Positions 6,359 to 13,453 of a DNA stretch of 25,800 nucleotides are shown here, piece by piece (the stretch's first letter is position 1; the number at the start of each line of letters is the position of its first letter). The position numbers were made by a program, and so were the translations under genes. The stretch comes from a virus. The notes under the pieces are model-generated. The model searched no databases. It worked only from the letters and a program-made list of their open reading frames with translations, and was not told the origin of the DNA. The DNA is taken from the IMG/VR virus record IMGVR_UViG_3300031692_000036, positions 1 through 25,800 of that record. One strand, written 5' to 3'.

Positions 6359-8349
6359 GCTTCAGGCTGGCGGACGCGTACGTCGAGATCGGCACCAGGA
6401 TGGGCGGGCTCACCAAGGGGCTAGCCACGGCCAAGGGGAGGCTCATAAGCGGGCTGTCCGGCATCTCGCGCAGCATCGGGGCGTCACTCGGGCAGTTGTC
6501 GGGGGCTGGGGGGCTCCTGTTCGGGGCCGGGATAGGGGCCGGGCTCACCGCCGCGGTCAAGGCCAGCGCGTCGTTCGAGGACGAAATTCGCCGGCTGAGC
6601 GTGGCGATGGAGGACAACGACGCGCTGGTGCGCAAGTCGACGGAGGGGGTTCGCAAACTGTCGAGAGAGACGGGGGTGACGGCGAACAGTCTCGCCGCCT
6701 CGCTGACCAACATAGTAGACGCGGGGCTCGACGCCGAAGGAGCCATGGGCGTGCTGAACGCTACCGCGAAGGCTAGCGTCGGGACGCTGTCCGACGTCCA
6801 AAGAGTGACCGCCGGGGTGGTGCCGGTGATGCTCGCGTACGGGCTGGAAGCGAAGAGCGCGGCCGGGCTGATGGACTCCATGGTGGCGACGGCGAACAAG
6901 ACTAACGCGTCGCTAGAGGGGACCGCGAGGGCCATGGCAGCCCTCACTCCGAGGGCGGCACAGCTTGGCATCGGGGTGAACGACGTGCAGGCGGCTCTCG
7001 CCACGCTTACACAGTCTGGGTTCGAGCTCCCGAAGGCGATGGAGGGGCTGGCGGGGGTCTTGCGCGAGCTCCACCTCAAGGGGGAGGCCGCCAGGAAGGG
7101 GACGCTAAAGCTCGGGGTGGACCTCAGCAAGGCAAAGCTGCAGAGCGAGGGGCTCATGGGGGTGGTGCGGCAGCTGGCGAATGCGAGGTCAGACGAGACC
7201 GCGAAGGTGGCCAACTCGTTCATGACCTGGAGGTTCCTGGCGGCGCTCGTCAAGAACCAGACGAAGCTCGAAGACAACTACAGGTACGTCACTCAGTCTG
7301 GAGGGCGGGCGCAGGAGGCGTTTGGGCGGAGTCTCGAGACGACGAGCTCGCGACTCGCCAGGCTGAAGGCGGTATTCTCTGACTGGCTCGTCACGCTCGG
7401 AGAGGCCACGGTCAAGGCGTGGACCGCCGTGGTTCGCCCGTTCGCAGCGGCGACGCGAGTGCTGTACGACGCGGTGGTGTCTGCGTGGGAGGGGATGCTG
7501 TCGTCGTTCGGGTCGTTCGGGGGGCAGCTGAGCGGGGTGGGGGAGACGCTCTACAAGTGGTGGGTCGACTTTTGGAAGGACTTCGCGTCGATCGACATAT
7601 ATCTCACCGAGCTGTGGATAGTCATAGAGCAGGGGTTCAGGACGATAGGAGACTGGCTGATGCGCTGGGGGGACTGGCTGCTCAAAGGCATGAGGTCCGT
7701 GTGGGCCCAGCTGGGGTCCGACTTCGAGAGTGCCTGGACGATCATCTGGGCTAAGTTGCAAGAGATATACCACGTGATGGCGCAGGGGGCCGAGTCGCAA
7801 CTAGAGGACCTCGGCGTGCTGTCGAAGGACACCATGCACGAGCTCGGGGCGGAGCACATAGAGAAGATCATCGAGTCGCAGGAGGACGCGCAGAAGAACC
7901 TCGAGCGGATAGGCCGCGAGACCGAAGAGCGCCTCAAGAAGATATGGTCCGAGCCCCCACCCGAAAAGTTGAGGTGGGACGACGACACGTTTGACGCCAT
8001 GATCGAGCAGCTCGCGCAAGACCTAGCGGAGAGGTGGCAGAAGTTCGAAGACAAGGTGAAAGATAGGCAAATCAAGCGCGCCGACCTCGGGAGCGTCTTG
8101 GACCAGCTAAACGCGAAGTTCGCCGAGTTTAAGAACCTGGTCAATGGGCCGGCCGTGTCGTCGGCTATCAGCGCGGTGTCGCAGATAGCGACGACCCCAA
8201 TGACCATCTCTGGTATAGGGCGACTCGCCCCGGCGACCGGGGTGGGGCTCGTGGACGCGGCCTATAGGCAGCGCAAGAGCCTGCTGCAGGAGCTCAGGAG
8301 GCAGACGCGGATCATGGAGAAGCGGCAAGGGCTCTTCAAGAGGAAGTGA
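6355..8349 (+). CDS. Tape measure protein
   Basis: 664 residues, the largest gene of the tail block. The N-terminus (LADAYVEIGTRMGGLTKGLATAKGRL) and the Gly/Ala-rich hydrophobic segment at about 50-70 are typical. Residues 75-300 carry the conserved phage tape-measure core (ASFEDEIRRLS, VRKLSRETG, GVVPVMLAYGLEAKSAAGLMDSMV, ALATLTQSGFE). Further on come Trp-rich amphipathic helices (about 380-480) and a charged coiled-coil region (about 490-590). Tape measures span the tail lumen and set tail length. At about 1.5 angstrom per residue, 664 residues would fit a tail of roughly 100 nm, rather short for a siphovirus. GGAG at 6341-6344 is the likely ribosome site. Confidence 0.88.
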   Translation: MSFRLADAYVEIGTRMGGLTKGLATAKGRLISGLSGISRSIGASLGQLSGAGGLLFGAGIGAGLTAAVKASASFEDEIRRLSVAMEDNDALVRKSTEGVRKLSRETGVTANSLAASLTNIVDAGLDAEGAMGVLNATAKASVGTLSDVQRVTAGVVPVMLAYGLEAKSAAGLMDSMVATANKTNASLEGTARAMAALTPRAAQLGIGVNDVQAALATLTQSGFELPKAMEGLAGVLRELHLKGEAARKGTLKLGVDLSKAKLQSEGLMGVVRQLANARSDETAKVANSFMTWRFLAALVKNQTKLEDNYRYVTQSGGRAQEAFGRSLETTSSRLARLKAVFSDWLVTLGEATVKAWTAVVRPFAAATRVLYDAVVSAWEGMLSSFGSFGGQLSGVGETLYKWWVDFWKDFASIDIYLTELWIVIEQGFRTIGDWLMRWGDWLLKGMRSVWAQLGSDFESAWTIIWAKLQEIYHVMAQGAESQLEDLGVLSKDTMHELGAEHIEKIIESQEDAQKNLERIGRETEERLKKIWSEPPPEKLRWDDDTFDAMIEQLAQDLAERWQKFEDKVKDRQIKRADLGSVLDQLNAKFAEFKNLVNGPAVSSAISAVSQIATTPMTISGIGRLAPATGVGLVDAAYRQRKSLLQELRRQTRIMEKRQGLFKRK

Positions 8350-8350
8350 C

Positions 8351-9271
8351 ATGCCCGGCTGGAGCGTAAAGAAGGCGACGCCTGTAAATATCGTGGCGTC
8401 TAACGCCATGCCAGACTGGCAGAAGGTGACGGACGTGCGCGCCGACCCGAACGTCGTGTCGTGGTACGAGCCAGGGTTGGTGGTGATAGAGCTCGCGCAC
8501 GGGCGCAGGATCGACCAGTCGGCCACTAGCGACACGCGGACGCGGTCGTTTCTTGTCAAGAACGCGCTTAGCATCGACACGATCCCGGGCACACCTGGGT
8601 TGCCGGAGGTCGGGCAGGAGCACCCGTTCAACCCGTTCCTGATGGTCACGAACAGGGTTATCGAGCCGGTCGAAGAGGCCCCTCTGCACTTTCGGGTGGT
8701 GGTGACTTACGACTACCCGCGCCTGACCGAGATACTTGTCACGGACCCGAGGGTAAACTGGAACGTCGGGCAGACGCAGCAGCGGTGGGAGGTAGACCTC
8801 GACGGGCTCCTGATCGGGACGCGAAAGCTGACGTCGACCGACGAGGACGACGGGAATTTAGTGGACGAGGACGCGACGATCGGGGTGGACGTCATGGTGG
8901 CTGACGTGCAGTTCGACGTGGCCATGCCGGTACCGACGAAGTACCACCCGTCCTTTGACGAGCCGTACTGGATGTGCGTGAACAGCGCCCCGTTCTTCGG
9001 GTTGTCTCCCGGCTACTGCCAGTATATCGGGTCGGACGCGCGCTGGGTGGGGCCGGAGGCGGACGACTACGACATAGTCAGGAGGTTCAGGGCGGGGAGA
9101 GTTAAGGTGCCGGCCGGGTTCGCGGCCGACGTCGGCGGCGACTGGGTGAGTCTGGAATACGCCACGTGGTTTGAGTTCAAGAAGCAGGAAGGCTCTAGGG
9201 TGCCCGTAAAGCTGCGCAAGTCTCGCATCTACGAGCGCAAGAATCTTGACTATTTGCTACAGGTGGCGTGA
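8351..9271 (+). CDS. Probable distal tail protein, family unknown
   Basis: 306 residues, ATG two bases after the tape-measure stop, GGAAG before it. The gene directly downstream of a tape measure usually encodes the distal tail (Dit-like) or another tail-tip component, which is the only basis for the role. The protein is rich in beta-type residues (FRVVVTYDYPRLTEILV; GVDVMVADVQFDVAMPV) with several Trp and Tyr and a basic C-terminus (VPVKLRKSRIYERKNLDYLLQVA). I see no membrane segment, signal peptide or catalytic motif. It ends overlapping the next gene as GTGATG. Confidence 0.5.
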   Translation: MPGWSVKKATPVNIVASNAMPDWQKVTDVRADPNVVSWYEPGLVVIELAHGRRIDQSATSDTRTRSFLVKNALSIDTIPGTPGLPEVGQEHPFNPFLMVTNRVIEPVEEAPLHFRVVVTYDYPRLTEILVTDPRVNWNVGQTQQRWEVDLDGLLIGTRKLTSTDEDDGNLVDEDATIGVDVMVADVQFDVAMPVPTKYHPSFDEPYWMCVNSAPFFGLSPGYCQYIGSDARWVGPEADDYDIVRRFRAGRVKVPAGFAADVGGDWVSLEYATWFEFKKQEGSRVPVKLRKSRIYERKNLDYLLQVA

Positions 9272-9753
9272 TGGGAGACCCGCTAGGAAGGCTGCCGTCT
9301 GACGTGTCCGAGTCGACGATGACGGTCGACCCGACAGAGTTCAACAACCTGTTCGCGCTCGCGCGGGCGCTGCAGAAGACGCGAGGCGCGAACGGGATAC
9401 GAGTGTCTATCGGTGCCGGCGGAGTCGCGATATCTAATGACAGTCCGGTAAGACCCGCAGGGGTCGCGGCCCCGCTAAACGTCGTACAGGTAAGACTCAG
9501 ACCGGGTACCGTGTCGCCGGGCCCGAGCGGCAAGCCGACATACGACGCCTATAAGAGGGCTACGACGACGTTTGAAGAGGAAGACCTGCTGGCTACGAGT
9601 CTCAGTCCGGAGTATCGGCCGCTTGACGACGGCAACTACATCGCGGCCCCTGCAGAGAGCATGGGCGAGGCGTATAAGCTTGAGGGAACTTGGCACTTGA
9701 TCGCGGCGTACGGCGAGAAACTAGGCACTTTCCGGTGTAACCCGGCAGGGTAA
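9271..9753 (+). CDS. Hypothetical tail-region protein
   Basis: 160 residues from the ATG at 9271; a GTG one codon earlier is possible. The N-terminal third has a helix (EFNNLFALARALQKTRG) followed by a beta hairpin-like stretch (IRVSIGAGGVAISND). The rest is rich in Pro, Gly and Tyr (LSPEYRPLDDGNYIAAP). I do not recognise a family. It is translationally coupled to the gene before it and is followed after two bases by a Cys-rich protein, so it probably belongs to the tail tip or fibre module. Confidence 0.55.
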   Translation: MGDPLGRLPSDVSESTMTVDPTEFNNLFALARALQKTRGANGIRVSIGAGGVAISNDSPVRPAGVAAPLNVVQVRLRPGTVSPGPSGKPTYDAYKRATTTFEEEDLLATSLSPEYRPLDDGNYIAAPAESMGEAYKLEGTWHLIAAYGEKLGTFRCNPAG

Positions 9754-9755
9754 CC

Positions 9756-10328
9756 ATGCTCGATGGGGACGTGATACTGGGACCTGACGGGGACGTCTTG
9801 CTGGACGCGGACGGCAACGTGGCGTTGGCGCACGAAAACGCCGACCCGTGCTGCTGCACGGGTTACGCCACCCCGTGTCTGGAGGCGTATTGTACTGGGG
9901 TAACGCCGAAGTGCTTGCGCGCGACGCTCGCGCTACGCATAAAACCATGCGGCGTTGACGGACGGTGGCTTACTTTTGCGGACGTAAGCGGCCCATACAT
10001 CTGCAAGCGGCGGCTTCCGTATTGTCAGTGGCGGTCCCGCCTGTTCCCGACAGGCGTGGTGTCGTATGAATACGGACAATGCGAGATAGAAACCCCTACG
10101 TACCCGGGCCTCGAATACGGGTACGTCGAAATCGCGTATAATTGGAACCACGCAAGAGTAAGCTATTGCGCGTCAGACGGAACTGAAATGGCTACTTTTA
10201 TCCTAGAACTCGAGGAAGGTTACCCCTGTGTACCGGTCTCGTCCTATGTCTGTCCGCACCACGGACCTATACCACCGGGTCTTAGTCTCTGTTATGGCGA
10301 CAGCATCGCAGTAGTCACGGGAGTGTAG
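9756..10328 (+). CDS. Cysteine-rich protein with N-terminal octapeptide repeats
   Basis: 190 residues with 14 cysteines spread over the whole length, beginning with a CCC triplet (ADPCCCTGYATPC) and continuing as single or paired Cys to YVCPHHG and SLCYGDS. The first 25 residues are three diverged 'DGDV.L.' octapeptides. No signal peptide is visible. The spacing does not fit a standard zinc finger. In a virion protein the cysteines could bind metal or form disulphides after release, giving a tough tail-tip or fibre component. Base composition is somewhat richer in A and T than in the neighbouring tail genes, hinting at a different origin. Function unknown; coding status is well supported by tight packing between neighbours. 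Confidence 0.6.
   Translation: MLDGDVILGPDGDVLLDADGNVALAHENADPCCCTGYATPCLEAYCTGVTPKCLRATLALRIKPCGVDGRWLTFADVSGPYICKRRLPYCQWRSRLFPTGVVSYEYGQCEIETPTYPGLEYGYVEIAYNWNHARVSYCASDGTEMATFILELEEGYPCVPVSSYVCPHHGPIPPGLSLCYGDSIAVVTGV
9759..9830 (+). repeat. Three diverged 24-base tandem repeats coding an octapeptide
   Basis: Codons 2-25 of the Cys-rich gene read LDGDVILG, PDGDVLLD and ADGNVALA, that is three in-frame copies of x-D-G-[DN]-V-x-L-x, each 24 bases long (9759-9782, 9783-9806, 9807-9830). The DNA copies have diverged, so they are kept by selection on the protein or are old. Confidence 0.6.
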
Positions 10329-10330
10329 TC

Positions 10331-10648
10331 ATGCGGCCGGAATGTTCTTGCGAGGCGCTGTGCGCCTTGTGTCGCGACGTTAAAAGAGGCGCCGCGTTCC
10401 GCGCTCGGTTCGCGAAGGTCTTAGGCGTCGAGGGGGGCTCGTGGCCCTGCCCGCACGGCAAGCAGTGGGGCTGGAAGCTGGTCTGGTGGCGGCGCTTGTT
10501 GCGGCATCTGCGTCAAGTGTGGTGTAAGCCGAGTCGCGGGTTCGGCGACACCGTCGCGAAGGTGACGAAGACGCTCGGCGTGGAACCTTGTTCGGCGTGC
10601 GCCGAGAGGCAAGAAAACTGGAACGAACGTTTTTCGTATGGGAGATAG
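10331..10648 (+). CDS. Small Cys-rich protein with possible zinc knuckles
   Basis: 105 residues, starting two bases after the preceding stop. Eight cysteines: C5, C7, C11 and C14 in a cluster at the N-terminus, C40 in WPCPHGKQWGW, C65, and C87/C90 in GVEPCSACAERQENWN. The segments around 24-45 (FAKVLGV then CP) and 70-92 (VTKTLGVEPCSAC) resemble each other, suggesting an internal duplication of a short helix followed by a metal-binding turn. The middle is very basic and Trp-rich (KLVWWRRLLRHLRQVW). It might bind nucleic acid or metal, or act in tail assembly; I do not assign a function. Confidence 0.6.
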   Translation: MRPECSCEALCALCRDVKRGAAFRARFAKVLGVEGGSWPCPHGKQWGWKLVWWRRLLRHLRQVWCKPSRGFGDTVAKVTKTLGVEPCSACAERQENWNERFSYGR

Positions 10649-10650
10649 CC

Positions 10651-11511
10651 ATGGCGATACGCGAGTGGCTCGACGTGAGCGGAGACTTCAACAGCATATC
10701 CAACTGGACTGGCGCGACAGTGCCGGTGGCTGGGGACGACATAAGGATACTCAAGGGGTCGAAGGACGTCGTCACTAATGTCGACAAGAGCGGCGTGGCG
10801 TTTGACAACGTAACGGTGGGGCCGGAGTTCGCCGGCACGTGGGGCACGCCGTCGAACCCGTTCAAGACTGGCGCGATCGACAGGCTCAACTTCAACGGGC
10901 GAAATTGCCGCTCGTTTAACTTCGAGCCGGACGGGTGTACCGACCTCGTCTTGCAGTCCACCAACCCGAACCCCATGTCGTTCTACATGCCGGACGGGGC
11001 GGCGACTAACGTCATACTCAAGCAGGGGCGCGGGATCAGACTCGGGGCTGGGGTCGTAATAACGACTCTTATGCAGGCTCTTGACGCCGGGGTCAACGCG
11101 TCTGACCTGCTGACGATCGTCGAGGCAGGGGCGACTCTCTCTACGGTCATCGTAGACGGCGGGACGTTTCTGTGTAAGGCCGGGGTGACGGCGGGGTACG
11201 TGAAGCGAGGAGAGTGGCGGCACGAGGCGGAGAGCGGAGACATCACGTCGCTGTACATGGACGGCGGGACGTTCAGGCACCTCGGCGACGACTCTGACAT
11301 CCCGACGCTCGAGGTGTTCGCCGGGACGTTCGATGCGTCGGAGGACTCGCGCCCTAAGTCGATCGGCGGCACGTCGCTGAAGCTGTGGCCGAGGGCGGTA
11401 TTCAACGTCAACAACGGCTCGTTCACGATCACCCTCGGAACGATCCAAGTGATCGGCTCCCCGACGATCGTGACGGAGCCGGGTCGCGACCTGACGGTGG
11501 AGACCCTGTGA
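10651..11511 (+). CDS. Beta-repeat tail fibre or spike-like protein
   Basis: 286 residues from the ATG at 10651, which has GGAGATA right before it; a longer in-frame version would start inside the previous gene and is less likely. The N-terminus (SNWTGATVPVAGDDIRIL) is the recurring 'W..g.vP..gDdv.i' opening of parallel beta-helix virion proteins. After it come repeated short strand-turn units (FNGRNCRSFNFEPDGCTDLVL, VIVDGGTFLCKAG, LYMDGGTFRHLG, LEVFAGTFDAS), with 'GGTF'-type turns recurring every 20-45 residues. This is consistent with a beta-solenoid fibre or spike that contacts the host surface. No enzymatic motif was recognised. Confidence 0.6.
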   Translation: MAIREWLDVSGDFNSISNWTGATVPVAGDDIRILKGSKDVVTNVDKSGVAFDNVTVGPEFAGTWGTPSNPFKTGAIDRLNFNGRNCRSFNFEPDGCTDLVLQSTNPNPMSFYMPDGAATNVILKQGRGIRLGAGVVITTLMQALDAGVNASDLLTIVEAGATLSTVIVDGGTFLCKAGVTAGYVKRGEWRHEAESGDITSLYMDGGTFRHLGDDSDIPTLEVFAGTFDASEDSRPKSIGGTSLKLWPRAVFNVNNGSFTITLGTIQVIGSPTIVTEPGRDLTVETL

Positions 11512-11915
11512 TGCCCGCGACGCGGCTGGGGACTGCCGACTCTGGGCGGCGAGGCACCGTCATCGAGGTGAGCTGGTACGCCGACTCCGACGGGCTGGCT
11601 AGCGCATACCTCGGCGACCTGGACACCGTGATCGAGAGGGTGGTGCACGAGAAGACCACCCTCTCGGGGGCGACCGACCAGCACGGCGTCGCGATATACG
11701 ACGACTACGGGGCCGTAATGCACGAGGACGCGTCTATCGACGACAACGACGAGCTCTCCTCTCCTGCGGCCGTAGCGATGGGCCAGGCCATGTCCGCCCC
11801 GCTCGTGGCGTGCGGGCCGTGCTACGCTAGGGTGACGTGCGAGACGGCGGGCGACTCTGGGACGTTCTACTTGCACTGCCGCGACGAGCTATCGTGGCCG
11901 GGGAGGACCGAGTAG
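11511..11915 (+). CDS. Hypothetical tail fibre-associated protein
   Basis: 134 residues. The ATG at 11511 overlaps the preceding TGA as TGATG, which fixes the start. Residues 15-45 (GTVIEVSWYADSDGLASAYL) look like a first pair of strands, followed by VAIYDDYGAVMHEDASI and a C-terminal strand set with four cysteines (VACGPCYARVTCE, FYLHCRDE). The compact beta character and position between two fibre-like genes suggest a fibre subunit or fibre chaperone. The family is not named to my knowledge. Confidence 0.55.
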   Translation: MPATRLGTADSGRRGTVIEVSWYADSDGLASAYLGDLDTVIERVVHEKTTLSGATDQHGVAIYDDYGAVMHEDASIDDNDELSSPAAVAMGQAMSAPLVACGPCYARVTCETAGDSGTFYLHCRDELSWPGRTE

Positions 11916-13420
11916 TGGCCAGGCTGAACGTCGTGAGCTTCGCAAGCAGGCGCACCGGAGGCTGGGGGGAGTTCCTCGAGACCGGGGGCTCTCCGGAGTT
12001 CGGGTCGGCGTACGGGCGGAGGGGAGGTGAGGGGGCGCGGGTCAACGTGTCGGCATCTCTTGAGTACGTGACGATTGGAGGGGTAAACGGTGAAGGCGAG
12101 TCCGCGCAGCTGTCAGAGACGGACCTGTACGCGCGATGGTACATGAAGGTCGCGTCGCTCCCGGCGGTCGAGGAGCCGATTTGCGTCCCGTATAGCTCCA
12201 CCTTGTACGCCGCGTTCGTGACGATCAAGTCGGACGGCACGCTGCAGCTGTATGACTTTGGCGCCCTGATCGGGGCTTCGAGCACCGACGTAGGAGACGG
12301 CAAGTGGCACATGGTGGAGTTGCGCGCGACGGCCGGGACTGCGGGGAGCCAGACGCTGGAGCTTAGGGTAGACGGAACGATCGAGGTGACGACGTCCACC
12401 GCTACTACCACCACGTCTTCGTACGCGGAGGTGCAGCTCGGTCTCGGGGTGGCGTGGAGCGGAGGGGGCTACGACATATACTTCGCCGACGTCTCGCTTG
12501 ACGACTCTGAGTACCCTGGCCGCGGGCAGGTTAAGCGCGTGTACGCTACCGGGCCTGGGGCGTACGACGAGTGGGACGGAGACTGGCAAGACGTCGACGA
12601 GTGGCCCGCGACCGGCTACATGGACCTGCAGTTGGTGGGGGGGTACAGGCAGTCAGTAGAGTTTCCCGCCGTCGCGCAGGTCGTCGCCGACCCGCTGATA
12701 AGCATGAAGTGCGTGTTCGACGCCGCGTACTACAACACCACGCCGGCTCCTACCGATGTGCTCCAGCTCATCGTGTACGCGGGGGGAGCGGCGCAGGCGA
12801 CGTCCCCGACTTGGGACCCGAGGTCGACGGCGCTCGAGTACAGGCACGGGTTCTTGATGCTTCAGACGCACCCTACGACGTCGCTCCCGTACACAGTCGC
12901 TCAGGTGCGCCATATGGACGTGCAGCTGCTGTCGTACACGTCGGGGACGACGTACCTGAGGTGCCAGCTGATGGCGCTGGACGTCGAGTTCGACCCGGAG
13001 CCTGACGCGTGCGGCTGCTTCTCGATCGACGACACGAGAAAGCTGTGCGCGCGAGTGATCGTGGACTGGCACTCTGACGCGGACGGGAACGCGACTGTCG
13101 ACGGCATCCTAGCGCGCGGGATACTAGACAGAGTAGTGACCTCGCCTTCAAAGGCCGCCGCCCCGTCTGCCAACTACGACGTCGAGCTCGTCATGGAGGG
13201 GTACGACGAGGACGTACTGCAGGGGCTGCTCGCGAACAGGTCGTCGACGAGCGTCGAGTCAGTCTACCCGTACATGGCGGTGTCACTGAAGCAGTACAGG
13301 TCGACGCTAGACGGGAAGTACTCCGTGAGGGTGTCCAACGCCGGCGCGCGAAAGGCAGGGACGGTCGTGCTGTACGTCCTGAAAGAAAAAACTGGCTTCG
13401 GCAGTCGACTCGGGGTATAA
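11915..13420 (+). CDS. LamG-like (concanavalin A-fold) tail fibre / receptor-binding protein
   Basis: 501 residues from the GTG at 11915, which overlaps the previous TAG and has GGGGAGGA at 11900-11907. Residues about 15-205 match a LamG-like jelly roll: DLYARWYMKV, IKSDGTLQLYD, GDGKWHMVELRA, TLELRVDGTIEV, YAEVQLGLG and GGYDIYFADVSLDDSEYPG. Such domains bind glycans. A second beta region follows (about 205-360). The last 127 residues (from RKLCARVIVDWHSDADG) resemble a C-terminal sandwich seen at the ends of phage fibre proteins, including LLANRSSTSVESVYP and VSNAGARKAGTVVLYV. Together this is a good candidate for the host-recognition protein. It is the last gene of the structural block. Confidence 0.7.
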   Translation: MARLNVVSFASRRTGGWGEFLETGGSPEFGSAYGRRGGEGARVNVSASLEYVTIGGVNGEGESAQLSETDLYARWYMKVASLPAVEEPICVPYSSTLYAAFVTIKSDGTLQLYDFGALIGASSTDVGDGKWHMVELRATAGTAGSQTLELRVDGTIEVTTSTATTTTSSYAEVQLGLGVAWSGGGYDIYFADVSLDDSEYPGRGQVKRVYATGPGAYDEWDGDWQDVDEWPATGYMDLQLVGGYRQSVEFPAVAQVVADPLISMKCVFDAAYYNTTPAPTDVLQLIVYAGGAAQATSPTWDPRSTALEYRHGFLMLQTHPTTSLPYTVAQVRHMDVQLLSYTSGTTYLRCQLMALDVEFDPEPDACGCFSIDDTRKLCARVIVDWHSDADGNATVDGILARGILDRVVTSPSKAAAPSANYDVELVMEGYDEDVLQGLLANRSSTSVESVYPYMAVSLKQYRSTLDGKYSVRVSNAGARKAGTVVLYVLKEKTGFGSRLGV

Positions 13421-13421
13421 T
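13393..13421 (+). promoter_or_regulatory. Candidate promoter for the replication block
   Basis: A perfect TATAAT sits at 13416-13421, overlapping the stop codon of the fibre gene, in a very GC-rich setting. A weak -35-like TGGCTT lies 17 bases upstream (13393-13398); it matches TTGACA poorly. The position, at the only boundary between structural and DNA-metabolism genes and 33 bases before the helicase start, fits a middle or early promoter. Confidence 0.45.
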
Positions 13422-13442
13422 AACCTAGAGAAGACAGTAGAC

Positions 13443-13448
13443 AGGAGA
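13443..13448 (+). promoter_or_regulatory. Ribosome binding site supporting a TTG start of the helicase
   Basis: AGGAGA is placed five bases before the TTG at 13454. No ATG or GTG in the same frame lies closer to it, so the TTG is the most likely start. Confidence 0.5.
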
Positions 13449-13453
13449 CAGTT

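Noticed and set aside
10137-10142. TATAAT inside the Cys-rich gene
   Set aside because: It encodes in-frame Tyr-Asn, there is no good -35 element, and the next gene is coupled to the same transcript, so a promoter here is not supported.
10588-10650. Longer N-terminus of the beta-repeat protein from an upstream in-frame start
   Set aside because: The extra residues overlap the end of the previous gene, while the ATG at 10651 has its own purine-rich site and starts the recognisable part of the protein.
11837-11914. Earlier start for the LamG-like fibre gene
   Set aside because: The GTG at 11915 has GGGGAGGA before it and follows the stop-start overlap habit of the neighbours; the upstream part only mirrors the previous gene in another frame.
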